DNA of 64,000 nt from CAYPPG01 sp964412555 (GTDB lineage: Bacteria; Hinthialibacterota; Hinthialibacteria; Hinthialibacterales; Hinthialibacteraceae): the NCBI GenBank assembly GCA_964412555.1, contig CAYPPG010000033.1, positions 1 to 64,000 on the forward strand, given 5' to 3'. Shown here one piece after another: positions 9,500 through 18,489 of this stretch. Numbering within the stretch: position 1 is the stretch's first letter; each line of letters opens with the position of its first letter. The position numbers and the translations under genes were made by a program. The notes under the pieces are model-generated. The model searched no databases, was not told the origin of the DNA, and saw nothing but the letters and a program-made list of their open reading frames with translations.

Positions 9500-9665
9500 T
9501 GTGTCTTTTTTCCCTCTCGAATAAAGTGGTTGATTAGATATCGCAATATTATATCGTCAAATAGCAGAATGTTGACTTTTGGACATGCTGTATCGAGAAT
9601 AAAATAAATGGAGAATGAATGAGTCAGACGAGATATCCTAATTCGACAGTGCATAGGAAAGACTT

Positions 9666-10331
9666 ATGAATCTATTGAAAAAATCGACAATCATTCTTTC
9701 CATGGGTTTCGTTTCCTGTGGATTTTTCCTTCTTTTTTTGGCGACATGCACAACAACCGCGACCGAGAATCCTGCATTCGAACAGAAAATCGAAAAATTC
9801 GTTGAAGAAAATAAACCTGGTTCAGAATTGGAGCTTTTTAACGGGAAAGACTTGTCCGGCTGGTCGGTTCACGGATTGGGTTTCTGGTCAGTTCAAGACG
9901 GGATATTGAAAATATCCGGTGGAGTTGGCTATCTTGCTACTCTTTGCAATACGTTTGAGGATTTTATCCTCACCCTCGAAGTACGCACAAAGAAAAAGGC
10001 CAATAGTGGTGTGTTTTTTCGTGCCCGCCATGCGGAAGGTCTGCGTCCATGGCCCATCGGATATGAAGCACAGATCGACAATCACGATCCGGAAAACCTG
10101 ACTGGTAGTTTGTATGATCGTGTCAAAGCTTCCCATCACAAAGTAGAAGATAGCAAATGGTTCACAATGAAAATTCTTGCAAAAGGGCCCTCCATTGAAA
10201 TCCAAGTCAATGAAAAAACGGTTGTAGAAACCCAAGAGGAAGAATTCAAAAAAGGATTTATCGCCTTGCAGGCCCATGATTTCTTCAGTACGGTCGAATT
10301 TAAATCGATTCGAATTGCATTACCGGATTAA
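9666..10331 (+). CDS. DUF1080 (3-keto-disaccharide hydrolase-type) secreted protein
   Basis: The 221-residue protein has a hydrophobic N-terminus ending in FLATC, which could be an atypical lipobox or a normal signal. It continues with a single DUF1080 domain (from LFNGKDLSGW at about residue 58 to FKSIRI). This concanavalin-like fold is frequent in exported proteins of planctomycetes and related phyla, and some members act on 3-keto-glucosides. AGGA lies 8 bases before the ATG. It faces the FlhB-like gene tail to tail with an 11-base gap. A second DUF1080 protein occurs at 60.5 kb. Confidence 0.85.
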   Translation: MNLLKKSTIILSMGFVSCGFFLLFLATCTTTATENPAFEQKIEKFVEENKPGSELELFNGKDLSGWSVHGLGFWSVQDGILKISGGVGYLATLCNTFEDFILTLEVRTKKKANSGVFFRARHAEGLRPWPIGYEAQIDNHDPENLTGSLYDRVKASHHKVEDSKWFTMKILAKGPSIEIQVNEKTVVETQEEEFKKGFIALQAHDFFSTVEFKSIRIALPD

Positions 10332-10342
10332 AATAGAGCCAT

Positions 10343-10636
10343 CTATCGTTGTTGGCTGTATTGTCCATTCATTCGATACACAAAAGCTAAGACTTCGGCA
10401 ACCGCTTGATAGAGATCGGTAGGGATATGGTGCCCCAGATCGATGGTTGTCAAAATTTCTACCAAATCGGGGTCTTGGTAAAGAGGAATGTCATGCTGTT
10501 CAGCAATAGCGATAATTTTATCCGCAATCGCCCCTTGCCCTTTCGCAACTACAAGAGGAGCCGCATCTTCCCCTTGTTTATAGCGCAGGGCTACGGCACG
10601 CGTTCGGTTATGGATCTGTTTTTCAGTTTCGGCCAT
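10343..10636 (-). CDS. Free-standing FlhB/EscU C-terminal-domain-like protein
   Basis: This 97-residue protein matches the cytoplasmic C-terminal domain of type III export switch proteins (FlhB, YscU): RAVALRYKQGEDAAPLVVAKGQG, then the GI-type helices and IPTDLYQAVAEVLAFVYRM. The N-terminal membrane part is absent, and the self-cleaving NPTH motif is missing, with the chain starting right after that position. Such small FlhB2/YlqH-like proteins occur in many flagellated bacteria, with unproven roles in export control. It follows the HEAT-repeat gene by 65 bases on the same strand. Confidence 0.88.
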   Translation of the reverse strand: MAETEKQIHNRTRAVALRYKQGEDAAPLVVAKGQGAIADKIIAIAEQHDIPLYQDPDLVEILTTIDLGHHIPTDLYQAVAEVLAFVYRMNGQYSQQR

Positions 10637-10701
10637 CGATATTCAAATGAATGATAAAAAAGGTTCAAATTCCTGCATCTCAACCCCTGCGATAAAATGG
10701 A

Positions 10702-12666
10702 TCAAGCGATTTCAAAGGACAATTGCAACCGGGACCGCAATGCCTTCTGCGCCGCAAGACGGACATTTCGATCCGGGTCTTGAAGGAAAGGCATTAAAGC
10801 CCGTAAGTCATCATCCGAGCCTCTTTTTCCAATTCCCCTTACTGCCATTTCACGAACATGAGAACGGCTGTCATTTGCCGCTTCCCGCAGGCGTCCAACC
10901 AAATGGGGCAATTCGTTTTCACCAACAACCCATAGAGCGCTCGTTTTAGTCCATTCGTCATCGCTATCCAACATGGATATCAATTCTTCTTCATAATTCT
11001 TGTATCCCCATTTCATCAACTTAGAAATCGCATTGGCTTTCTCTCTCAAGGTGTCAGAGGTTGCCGCTTTTCGTACAATTTTTATAATTTCTTCATTCTC
11101 AGGTTTTTCATCGGACATCAATTCCACTGCATTGGCGCGCACACGTGGATCCGAATCGGAGAAAAACGGCCGAACCATGCGGTAAACGATTTCGGAATCA
11201 CTAACCCGTTTTAATCCCATAATCGCTTGAGCGCGAACTTTCGGATTGGAATCCAATGCCAACCTACGATATTCGGGAACGGCTTTTTTTAAAGTTTCCG
11301 CTTCCAGCATCTTCAAATATTTGATTCGATCAGATTCTTCCGGCGACTCGGATAAATAAACGATCTCTTCGAAAAAGTTAGGTTTCATCTTCTTCAAAGT
11401 ATTCAGAATCTTCATTCGCCGAGCATACGTCAAATTATCGAAGTTCCGCAGCAAATGATCCTGCGTAATCTTGAACATCGTCGAATTTACGCCCTGTTTC
11501 ACTTTTTTCTTCTTGCTGCGCGTCAAATGAGATATTCGTTCAACGATTGAAAGGTCACCCTTCTTTTGTAAATACCGAAGAGTAGCGAGAAGCACCTGTT
11601 CGTCTGAGTCAGTCAGGAATTCAAATACTTCGGGCCTTAATCCCAATGTTTGACTTTCCCCCAAGATTTTCAATACGCGTATCCGAATTCGAGAATCATC
11701 CAACTGAAGACAACGCAAAAGAAAAGACAAGTTTTGTTCCGCTCCCACTGCCTCAAGCATATCGAAAAGGATAATGCGCTCGGGGGGATTCATATGTTTA
11801 ATCAATCCTTGGAACTCGACAAGAATGCGATAATGCTGCAAGACATGAGCGACATTGACAAAATCAGGGCGTTCCAATACGCGCAAGGCATTCAAATGGT
11901 AATTCACATTATCCCCGCTGTTCCTTACGGCTATCGCCAAAAAATTCGTCAGTCTCTCTTGCAACAATTCATCCTTTTGCAACAGTCCCCGATACAAGAC
12001 CTCCAGTGAACCTTCTCTTTGATAGTGAATGAATTCTTCATGAAGAACCGTATATTGTGGCAGGTCCAGATTGAGGTACATTTCCCAAAACAATTCCTCA
12101 TCCAGCGGAGCCACCTTGAATAGATATTGAATGGCTTGAAAACGGGGAGAGCGCTTCGACGTGTAAAGAGGTTGGTATAAAGCCGTCAAGGCGTCCTGGA
12201 CTTCTTCTCCGGGTAATTCTCCTTTCTGCTTACGAATCTTTGCGTTTTCGATTAAACGAGTCAGACTGCGTCTGGTCTCATCGATGACATTTTGGTGATA
12301 ATCTTCTATACCAGCGATTAACAACCGAATCGTATCCAGCCGGCCGCTCTTGGCCAATAGGCGAATAACCCCCACCCTCACTTGCCACATCGGACAAGAT
12401 AGTTCATTGATTAACAGGTCGAAATCGATTTCGAGATTATCTAATAGTTCCCACGCCCGCTCGCGCATTTCGGTATTGTCTGTTGCAAGCGTCCATAACA
12501 GTAACCGCTTCTGCCAGTTCGTTTGACCAGGCATCGAAATGGCATCTAACGCTTCCCACCGTTTTTCTTCTCCGTATTTCCCGAACAGTGTTTGAGAAAT
12601 ACGGTCAGGTTTGCCGGTTAAAGCGAAAGGCAGTTTCTCTTTACGGCCAATGAGTGGAAACTTCAA
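10702..12666 (-). CDS. HEAT-repeat protein
   Basis: The 654-residue protein is almost wholly helical. Clear HEAT repeats occur throughout, sharpest at residues 330-400 and 460-650 (patterns such as DSNPKVRAQAIMGLKR and DPDRNVRLAAQKALR). HEAT solenoids are binding platforms without enzyme activity. No signal peptide or membrane helix is seen. The frame has no ATG near the start; I accept a TTG at 12666 because GGGAG lies 6 bases upstream. The downstream neighbour is the FlhB-like protein, so a role in secretion or flagellar assembly is possible but unproven. Confidence 0.8.
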   Translation of the reverse strand: MKFPLIGRKEKLPFALTGKPDRISQTLFGKYGEEKRWEALDAISMPGQTNWQKRLLLWTLATDNTEMRERAWELLDNLEIDFDLLINELSCPMWQVRVGVIRLLAKSGRLDTIRLLIAGIEDYHQNVIDETRRSLTRLIENAKIRKQKGELPGEEVQDALTALYQPLYTSKRSPRFQAIQYLFKVAPLDEELFWEMYLNLDLPQYTVLHEEFIHYQREGSLEVLYRGLLQKDELLQERLTNFLAIAVRNSGDNVNYHLNALRVLERPDFVNVAHVLQHYRILVEFQGLIKHMNPPERIILFDMLEAVGAEQNLSFLLRCLQLDDSRIRIRVLKILGESQTLGLRPEVFEFLTDSDEQVLLATLRYLQKKGDLSIVERISHLTRSKKKKVKQGVNSTMFKITQDHLLRNFDNLTYARRMKILNTLKKMKPNFFEEIVYLSESPEESDRIKYLKMLEAETLKKAVPEYRRLALDSNPKVRAQAIMGLKRVSDSEIVYRMVRPFFSDSDPRVRANAVELMSDEKPENEEIIKIVRKAATSDTLREKANAISKLMKWGYKNYEEELISMLDSDDEWTKTSALWVVGENELPHLVGRLREAANDSRSHVREMAVRGIGKRGSDDDLRALMPFLQDPDRNVRLAAQKALRSRLQLSFEIA

Positions 12667-13434
12667 AGCCGACTCCCATGTTCTAATGAATTCAAATAAT
12701 TTACTGTCCTCAACCGAATGAATTTTAAAACTTGGATTTTATGACAACATCTCCACCAAATTTGATCTCACTCCTTGGTCATTTCCAGTAAACATAAAAA
12801 TGCATGCGAATAAAACAAGGAATTTAGTAATAAGACATTTTCTAGACTAGCAATTTGCATTCCATTTCGCACTAAAATCAGATGCACCACCTTCCATTCT
12901 ATATAGATCATCACATCTTTTCAATTCAAAACCGCATAAATTACATGCGATTTAATATACCTGAATAAGATAGAACATTTTCGACACATAGAGAAGGTGC
13001 TTTGTACAAAATAATTACACTAGAATGGTGTATTCTGCAACAACTATGGCATTTTTTTCCTCTGAGAATCACTTTAATCCATTCATTATTAACAAATCGG
13101 CCTTTGAACGAATCAATCCGAGCCATTATTCTTGTACAACGTGTTTCCTTTGCTTTTATTGTCAACGATTGAATACGATAAATAGTATCCCATGAATTAG
13201 TCATTCATTGTAATAAGGTATTGCAATAATTGCTGTTTAATTACACTACCTGATGCTTACAGTACATACTAGGTCATCCTACTCATTTTTCATTCTCAAC
13301 AATACTCTCTCAATTTGACATACAATTTCACAGAAATGCAATGCAACATTAACAAATCCTTCCACCACGAACGATATTTCTTTCACCACGTCATGATTTA
13401 TGTACCTTTATCCTCGCCATAAAGAATGTAACGA
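12667..13434. other. Long AT-rich intergenic region, no gene recognised
   Basis: These 768 bases lie between two minus-strand genes. An 87-codon minus frame at 12941-13204 is Cys-, His- and Ile-rich, has no ribosome binding site and resembles no family, so I do not call it. The stretch should hold the HEAT gene promoter and the 3' end of the lipoprotein transcript. I saw no tRNA, hairpin array or tandem repeat. Confidence 0.5.
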
Positions 13435-14571
13435 TTACCGAGAAGTAGAGTATCTTGGCGTGGTTCTGGATTGCATTGGACTTTTCGAGGAACGAGAAGG
13501 ACTAAGGGAAGGAGAACTTCGGAAAGAAGAATTTGGAGAAACGCTCCTTCTTGGAGCAGATTCCGTTTTTCGCGGGACAGAAAAAGAGCGGTTGGAGGAA
13601 CGCCCACTAATCCCTACATCCAAGTTTGAGTTTCGAAAGAAGGAACGAGCATTTCGTTGACGAGATAGTGTTCGTTCGGAAAGATTCGGTGTACCATAGA
13701 GATTTTCGAATTTTCTCTCGATCCGTAAAGAAGGATTATAGGATTGCGGCAAATTGTTTCGCAAAAGAGAATTTGAATCATTTAATTTGGAGCGATAAAT
13801 CGATCTTCTCATTGAATAAGTTGTAGGGGAGCGTCGTTTTTTCGTTTCAAGTCCTCTTGAAGAATAAGCCGGAAATGAATTGACCTCGTCTGCTGAAGGT
13901 CGAGAAAAAATATTCATTCCAGGTCGGCGATTGCTAATGTGGGGACGTGAGCGCCTTTGCCCCTCTGTATCATCTCCTCGGTCAAAATAAGAAGGAGGGT
14001 AATAATGGATATGATAGTAATACGGCCATCCCCAATAATAGGGCCAATCCCACCAGGTATAGGCAAAAACGAGTGAGCCACCGAATGAATAAGACCTTGG
14101 ATAATAAAGATGGGTATAATGATATCCGCTCCAGCCGTAATCCCACCACCCATAATAGACGTAGGGATCATAAGGGTATCCATAATAGTGAGAATAGTAG
14201 CGTTCCGGCCAGTACCAATCGTAGTCATATTGCGTTACAGAATATCGAGCATTATCCGTTTCATCGATAAACCAATCATCGATTGACTCCATATCGTGGG
14301 TATCAGCTGTTTTTGAATCATGAAAAGCAAGAAATCGATTGTATTCATCCCATACGATTTTTTTGCTGGCCTCCAAATGTGTTGAAGAGGAAGAATTCAC
14401 CAAAGGAGTGGTGAGTAGCGGTTCATACAACCAATAGGGGTATATCTCTTGTGGTTGTATTGTCTGTATAGCCCCTCGGGAAGTTGATAAATCCGTTTTT
14501 TGAGTACTGGCACATCCACCGAGTCCTATTCCTACAAGAATAAGTATCCATAAATGAAAAAAACGAAACAT
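13435..14571 (-). CDS. Tyr/Trp-rich then Ser/Arg-rich lipoprotein, unknown function
   Basis: The start is the ATG at 14571, preceded by GGAAAGG. It gives a 378-residue protein with a textbook lipoprotein signal (MFRFFHLWILILVGIGLGGC), so it is probably anchored in a membrane by its Cys20. About residues 90-200 are extremely rich in Tyr and Trp (runs such as HYYGYPYDPYVYYGWWDYGW). The rest is basic, Ser/Arg/Asn-rich and of low complexity, apparently disordered. No family was recognised. The composition suggests a surface or cell-wall-associated adhesive or glycan-binding role, but this is only an inference. Confidence 0.75.
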   Translation of the reverse strand: MFRFFHLWILILVGIGLGGCASTQKTDLSTSRGAIQTIQPQEIYPYWLYEPLLTTPLVNSSSSTHLEASKKIVWDEYNRFLAFHDSKTADTHDMESIDDWFIDETDNARYSVTQYDYDWYWPERYYSHYYGYPYDPYVYYGWWDYGWSGYHYTHLYYPRSYSFGGSLVFAYTWWDWPYYWGWPYYYHIHYYPPSYFDRGDDTEGQRRSRPHISNRRPGMNIFSRPSADEVNSFPAYSSRGLETKKRRSPTTYSMRRSIYRSKLNDSNSLLRNNLPQSYNPSLRIERKFENLYGTPNLSERTLSRQRNARSFFRNSNLDVGISGRSSNRSFSVPRKTESAPRRSVSPNSSFRSSPSLSPSRSSKSPMQSRTTPRYSTSR

Positions 14572-14900
14572 GATCAATACCTTTCCGGTGTAAATCACCG
14601 GTTAAACAAGAATCCTAATGCGACAAACGAAAAGACTTCGCTAAAAGCCAAGCAATAAATATCTTCCTCCTTCTATTTTACACAAAAAACAGTTATGAAA
14701 CCAGCATAAAACTTCGCATGGAATTATTTTAAGCTGTTGACATGTACCGGAATCGCGGACGGATAGTAACGGTAGAAAAGATTTGGATCGAGACGGCATA
14801 GACAACATGGAAAAATATACCGCTTCTATGTTATATTGAACAATCTCTTTTATTTCTTAGAGCAATATACAGTAGTGTTGACATTTACAGGAATACAACG
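14572..14900. other. Divergent intergenic region with a 19-bp direct repeat
   Basis: The gap separates the lipoprotein and the nuclease gene, which diverge, so both promoters should lie here. An imperfect direct repeat beginning TGTTGACAT (14735-14753 and 14876-14894, 17 of 19 bases alike) contains TTGACA in each copy. No well-spaced -10 box follows either copy. Confidence 0.45.
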
Positions 14901-15935
14901 ATGAAGAACGAAAGGTTTATCTACGACAGCGCATGGAAAGAAATCTTGGAAAACTATTTCCAATCCTTCATTCAATTCTTTTTTCCGGAAATCTACGAAG
15001 AAATCGATTGGGGACGCGGGCATGAATTTTTGGACAAAGAATTTCAAAAAATTGTGCGTGACGCCAAAATCGAGAAACGTTTCGTCGATAAACTGGTCAA
15101 AGTCTATCGGAATTCGGGAGAGGAAACGTGGGTATTGATCCATATCGAAATGCAGACACAGATAGATCAGACGTTGACAGAACGAATGTATGTGTATAAC
15201 AGTCAAATTTATTTGAAATACAAGAAACAGATCATGAGTATCGCGGTATTGGGAGATAAAAATCCCCACTGGCGGCCGGAACGATTCGAATATACACTAT
15301 GGGGGAGTCATGTAAGCCTACAATTTCAAACAATTAAACTGTTGGATTATCGTAGAAACCTAGATGACTTGCAAACGAGCTTGAATCCATTTGCTTTTTT
15401 CGTGATTGCTCATTTTATAACCCTTGAAACTCACCAAAATTGGAACAAACGATTGGAGTGGAAAACAACGATCACTAAAAAAATGATAGAACTGGGTATG
15501 CCGGAAGCGAAAGCTGCCGCTCTGTTTCGATTTATAGATTTTTTGATGTATTTACCCGAAGAATTAGAAAAAAAATTCACACAAGAAATTCATCGGTATC
15601 AGGAGGAAAAGAAAATGCCGTTTATTGCCCCCTTTGAAAAACTAGCCATTAAACAAGGATTGGAACAGGGATGGCAAGAGGGAATGCAACAGGGAATGCA
15701 AGAAGGAATGCAACAAGGTTTGGAACAAGGCCAAGAACAAGGCAGTCTAGATGAAGCTCGAGAAGCGATAATTGACATTTTGAACTGGCGATTCCCAGAA
15801 ATATCTCCTTCTATGAAAGAACCTATTCGAAAAATCGATGATCTATCACGTTTACGGAATATCCGCAAACATGCCATAATTGCTCAATCTCACGAGGAAT
15901 TCACCCAACTCTTTGAAGCCGATTCACAAGAATAG
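14901..15935 (+). CDS. Rpn family (PD-(D/E)XK) nuclease/putative transposase
   Basis: The 344-residue protein matches the Rpn/PDDEXK family of recombination-promoting nucleases. An acidic residue in HEFLDKEFQ and the HIEMQTQ strand (E-x-Q catalytic signature) form the core in the first 110 residues. Residues 249-283 are a run of four-residue Gln/Gly steps (EQGWQEGMQQGMQEGMQQG), often seen as a linker in this family, followed by a helical C-terminal domain. Rpn proteins cut DNA and appear in recombination and phage-defence settings. AGGA stands about 9 bases before the ATG. The next genes form a Phd-ParE module on the opposite strand. Confidence 0.85.
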   Translation: MKNERFIYDSAWKEILENYFQSFIQFFFPEIYEEIDWGRGHEFLDKEFQKIVRDAKIEKRFVDKLVKVYRNSGEETWVLIHIEMQTQIDQTLTERMYVYNSQIYLKYKKQIMSIAVLGDKNPHWRPERFEYTLWGSHVSLQFQTIKLLDYRRNLDDLQTSLNPFAFFVIAHFITLETHQNWNKRLEWKTTITKKMIELGMPEAKAAALFRFIDFLMYLPEELEKKFTQEIHRYQEEKKMPFIAPFEKLAIKQGLEQGWQEGMQQGMQEGMQQGLEQGQEQGSLDEAREAIIDILNWRFPEISPSMKEPIRKIDDLSRLRNIRKHAIIAQSHEEFTQLFEADSQE

Positions 15936-15949
15936 GATTTTTTTGCAGT

Positions 15950-16288
15950 TTAACTAAAATCTGAATAAATGATTCTTCTCAAAAGAATGTCTTCCACATT
16001 TTGCCTCGAATCCAAGACGGATAAAACATATACTGTTTTATCAGATACTCGATAGATGATTCTCCAGGGAGGAACGATCAATTCACGGTATTGCAAAATC
16101 CCTTGATCGCGCAATTCGAGGACAATCCTGCCTCTATCAGGATAAGTATAGAGGCTTGAGGCTTTTTGCTTAATTTTCTTTAAAATCCCCTTTGCAGTGG
16201 ACGGGCTGCCGGCAGCGATATATTCAATAATATCGATTAAGTCTTTTTCTGATGTTCGCGACCATAAAACATCAAATCTCTTTTTCAT
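15950..16288 (-). CDS. ParE/RelE-family toxin
   Basis: The 112-residue protein has the ParE/RelE plasmid-stabilisation fold: SEKDLIDIIEYIA at the start, then a central YPDRGRIV and the strand REL-IVPPWRIIYRV, ending with VLSVLDSRQN. ParE-type members poison gyrase and RelE-type members cut mRNA on the ribosome. The RIIYRV strand and the acidic start fit ParE slightly better. It follows its antitoxin with a 4-base ATGA overlap, so the two are translationally coupled. Confidence 0.9.
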   Translation of the reverse strand: MKKRFDVLWSRTSEKDLIDIIEYIAAGSPSTAKGILKKIKQKASSLYTYPDRGRIVLELRDQGILQYRELIVPPWRIIYRVSDKTVYVLSVLDSRQNVEDILLRRIIYSDFS

Positions 16289-16566
16289 TTCATTTTTTCT
16301 TGAAGAATATTCTCAATATGGTCAAATACTTCATCCTGGGGTTTCATATTCTCTTCCCGAAGATCTTCCTCACCGAGAGCGACTAATTTCAAAAGACCAA
16401 TGGCATTTCGCATATTCTCGTAACTTTCAGGATCCTGAAGCACGGCTCTGGCTTCTCCGTTCTGAGTAATAATTACAGGTCGATGAGTTTCATTGATCTG
16501 CTTTAGAAGGTCAGAAGCTTTTGACTTTAGGTAGGTAATCGGTTTGATGTCTTTTGAAATGTTCAT
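16285..16566 (-). CDS. Phd/YefM-family antitoxin
   Basis: The 93-residue protein has the Phd/YefM N-terminal DNA-binding fold (residues 1-50: YLKSKASDLLKQINETHRPVIITQNGEARAVL) and a charged C-terminal tail that should wrap the toxin. These antitoxins bind their own promoter with the toxin as corepressor. GGAG sits 8 bases before the ATG. It is the first gene of the pair with the ParE-like toxin. Confidence 0.93.
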   Translation of the reverse strand: MNISKDIKPITYLKSKASDLLKQINETHRPVIITQNGEARAVLQDPESYENMRNAIGLLKLVALGEEDLREENMKPQDEVFDHIENILQEKMK

Positions 16567-16617
16567 AGCACTATCTCCAGTTTTGATATCGTACCATATT
16601 TAGACCGATCGTCAATC

Positions 16618-18477
16618 TCAATACTCCCACCCCACCAATTGGAAATAATCACCACTCTCCTCATGAATCAAATCCGGATCGTGAAGAGTCAACCAGTAAC
16701 TTTTCTTTGGCGGATTCAACCGAACCGCCAACTCTTGGGCAAAGCGAATCACTTTGCTTCCATCATCCTGCACTTCGGCGATTGTTTCCAGATCCTTTTG
16801 CACTTGCTCTTGATCCAACTGCCCGGGACTATAATAACTGATTAATTCCTGCTCGTATTGTGGATCGGTAAACAATTCAAACGGTTTCGTAATAGAATAG
16901 CTAACTGTAACCGATTGCACAAACGGTTGGAAAGATTCCAAAATCCCCATCATCCAGTCAACCATCTCCCGCCGTGTCGGATTCACTCCCAACCCATATT
17001 GGTGTTCGAAATACAAGGAATCCGGCCAAGGCAGCGGATAGTACACAGTATTGGCACTCCGAACATAATAAGGTTCTTTAACCTGAGTGGAGTAATGATA
17101 TTGCCCAGGAGGTAGGTGATTACGGAACAAATGGGTAACAAATGATTGTTGATTCTCTGTCTCTACAAAAACGATGTGTTGGGAAGTGGTATCATCGCCC
17201 CTATCCCAATTCAAATTTTCCGCGAACGGGCACGATTCTCTGAATTCTCCCCGGCTAGGCCATCGTTGATGCTCTTCACGCCAGACACGTACCCAATAGG
17301 CAGCGGATAGCACCTGAGCCTTCATTTTTAATTTTGTGAGTCTGTCATCCACATTACTACGATAAAAGTAAATCGATTCCGAAGCGAGATAGAAAAGAGG
17401 TGGAATGATTTGCATTTCTTCGGAAGAAAGCAAAGGATTCGATTGATAGATCGCAGGCGCGGCTTGCTCGGCTCGCTTTCGTAATGCCGGCACAGTTGTC
17501 CACTTATTCAATAAAGAAGTTACCTCTGCAATAGTCAGTCGCTTTTCCGGCAACACATTTGCCTTCTGTATATCCGATTGACTTTCTTGTGAGTCATTTC
17601 TTTGTCGCGCATTCTCAAAGAGTAGCAAAGCAGCCAATTGCTGCGGCGGATACGTTGGATTGTATCCCCTATTTTCAAAGGCTAAGTACGGAAAACTTTT
17701 CATATAAGGAGGTAGATGCCATTTCTGAGGCTCCAATTCATTCAGCACGTTCAAGATTCGACGATTGTCCACGTTCTCAGGATCATTCCAAATCAAGAAT
17801 TCGAAACCATCCAACGCCTTGGAAAGAATAGACAAACGAATCAGCTGTTCGATCAAATATGGTCCGGCACGCAAGGCATTCCCCAACCGAACAATATCTG
17901 TCATCCTCTCAATCGCCTGCGTATGATCCCCTTGTTGCCATTCATCCATTGCCAAATACCCCAAAGTCCTCGCCGCGTTTTGTACGGTCATCATATTGAG
18001 CATATGATACTCAGAATCCTTAAAATACGGTTCATTTGGTGCGGCAAGAAACAAACCGCTGTCCAAAGCCTTCTCTAGTACTCCAACCTTATCTCTGGCC
18101 TGTTGGAGCGATTCCGAAAACCAATTCGGACTTTCCGGCACATCGACGAAACCTATAGGTTTCACAAATCCGAAGGGATTCCCCAACAAATCGGCTTGTT
18201 GAACGACAACATTCCATGGATTGGATGAGGGAGATTGCGTATACGTTATAGAACTAGAACTTGAATGATAAGTATTCCCTAATCCGGCTTTGAAATAGGC
18301 TTCTTTACTCCCAGGTCCATATTGTTCCCACATCGCCTTTTTGAAAATCTGCGCGAATTCTTTTGTATTATTTCGGAACCTTTCAGCATGTCGCTTTTCA
18401 TTCCAAACAAATACAAAGGAAATAATTATCGCTACAAGTACTGTCGATTCCATCAATCGTTTTGTCAAAGTATTCAT
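16618..18477 (-). CDS. Membrane-anchored protein of unknown function in ABC operon
   Basis: The 619-residue protein has one N-terminal membrane helix (about residues 11-27) and a long extracytoplasmic region with helical, repeat-like stretches around residues 130-260. No family was recognised with confidence; similar proteins follow YtrA-type ABC operons in related phyla. A strong AAGGAG lies 8 bases before the ATG. It begins 12 bases after the permease gene, so it is almost surely the last gene of that operon. A role in sensing or handling the exported substrate is an inference from position. Confidence 0.75.
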   Translation of the reverse strand: MNTLTKRLMESTVLVAIIISFVFVWNEKRHAERFRNNTKEFAQIFKKAMWEQYGPGSKEAYFKAGLGNTYHSSSSSITYTQSPSSNPWNVVVQQADLLGNPFGFVKPIGFVDVPESPNWFSESLQQARDKVGVLEKALDSGLFLAAPNEPYFKDSEYHMLNMMTVQNAARTLGYLAMDEWQQGDHTQAIERMTDIVRLGNALRAGPYLIEQLIRLSILSKALDGFEFLIWNDPENVDNRRILNVLNELEPQKWHLPPYMKSFPYLAFENRGYNPTYPPQQLAALLLFENARQRNDSQESQSDIQKANVLPEKRLTIAEVTSLLNKWTTVPALRKRAEQAAPAIYQSNPLLSSEEMQIIPPLFYLASESIYFYRSNVDDRLTKLKMKAQVLSAAYWVRVWREEHQRWPSRGEFRESCPFAENLNWDRGDDTTSQHIVFVETENQQSFVTHLFRNHLPPGQYHYSTQVKEPYYVRSANTVYYPLPWPDSLYFEHQYGLGVNPTRREMVDWMMGILESFQPFVQSVTVSYSITKPFELFTDPQYEQELISYYSPGQLDQEQVQKDLETIAEVQDDGSKVIRFAQELAVRLNPPKKSYWLTLHDPDLIHEESGDYFQLVGWEY

Positions 18478-18489
18478 GATATATACTCC

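Noticed and set aside
12941..13204. 87-codon minus-strand frame in the long AT-rich gap
   Set aside because: No ribosome binding site, odd Cys/His/Ile composition and no family resemblance.
13400..13826. Plus-strand frames with Glu/Arg-rich products
   Set aside because: They are antisense readings of the Ser/Arg-rich tail of the lipoprotein.
15649..15748. Possible tandem DNA repeat in the Rpn gene
   Set aside because: The period reflects Gln/Gly linker codons inside a coding gene, with no separate DNA repeat evident.
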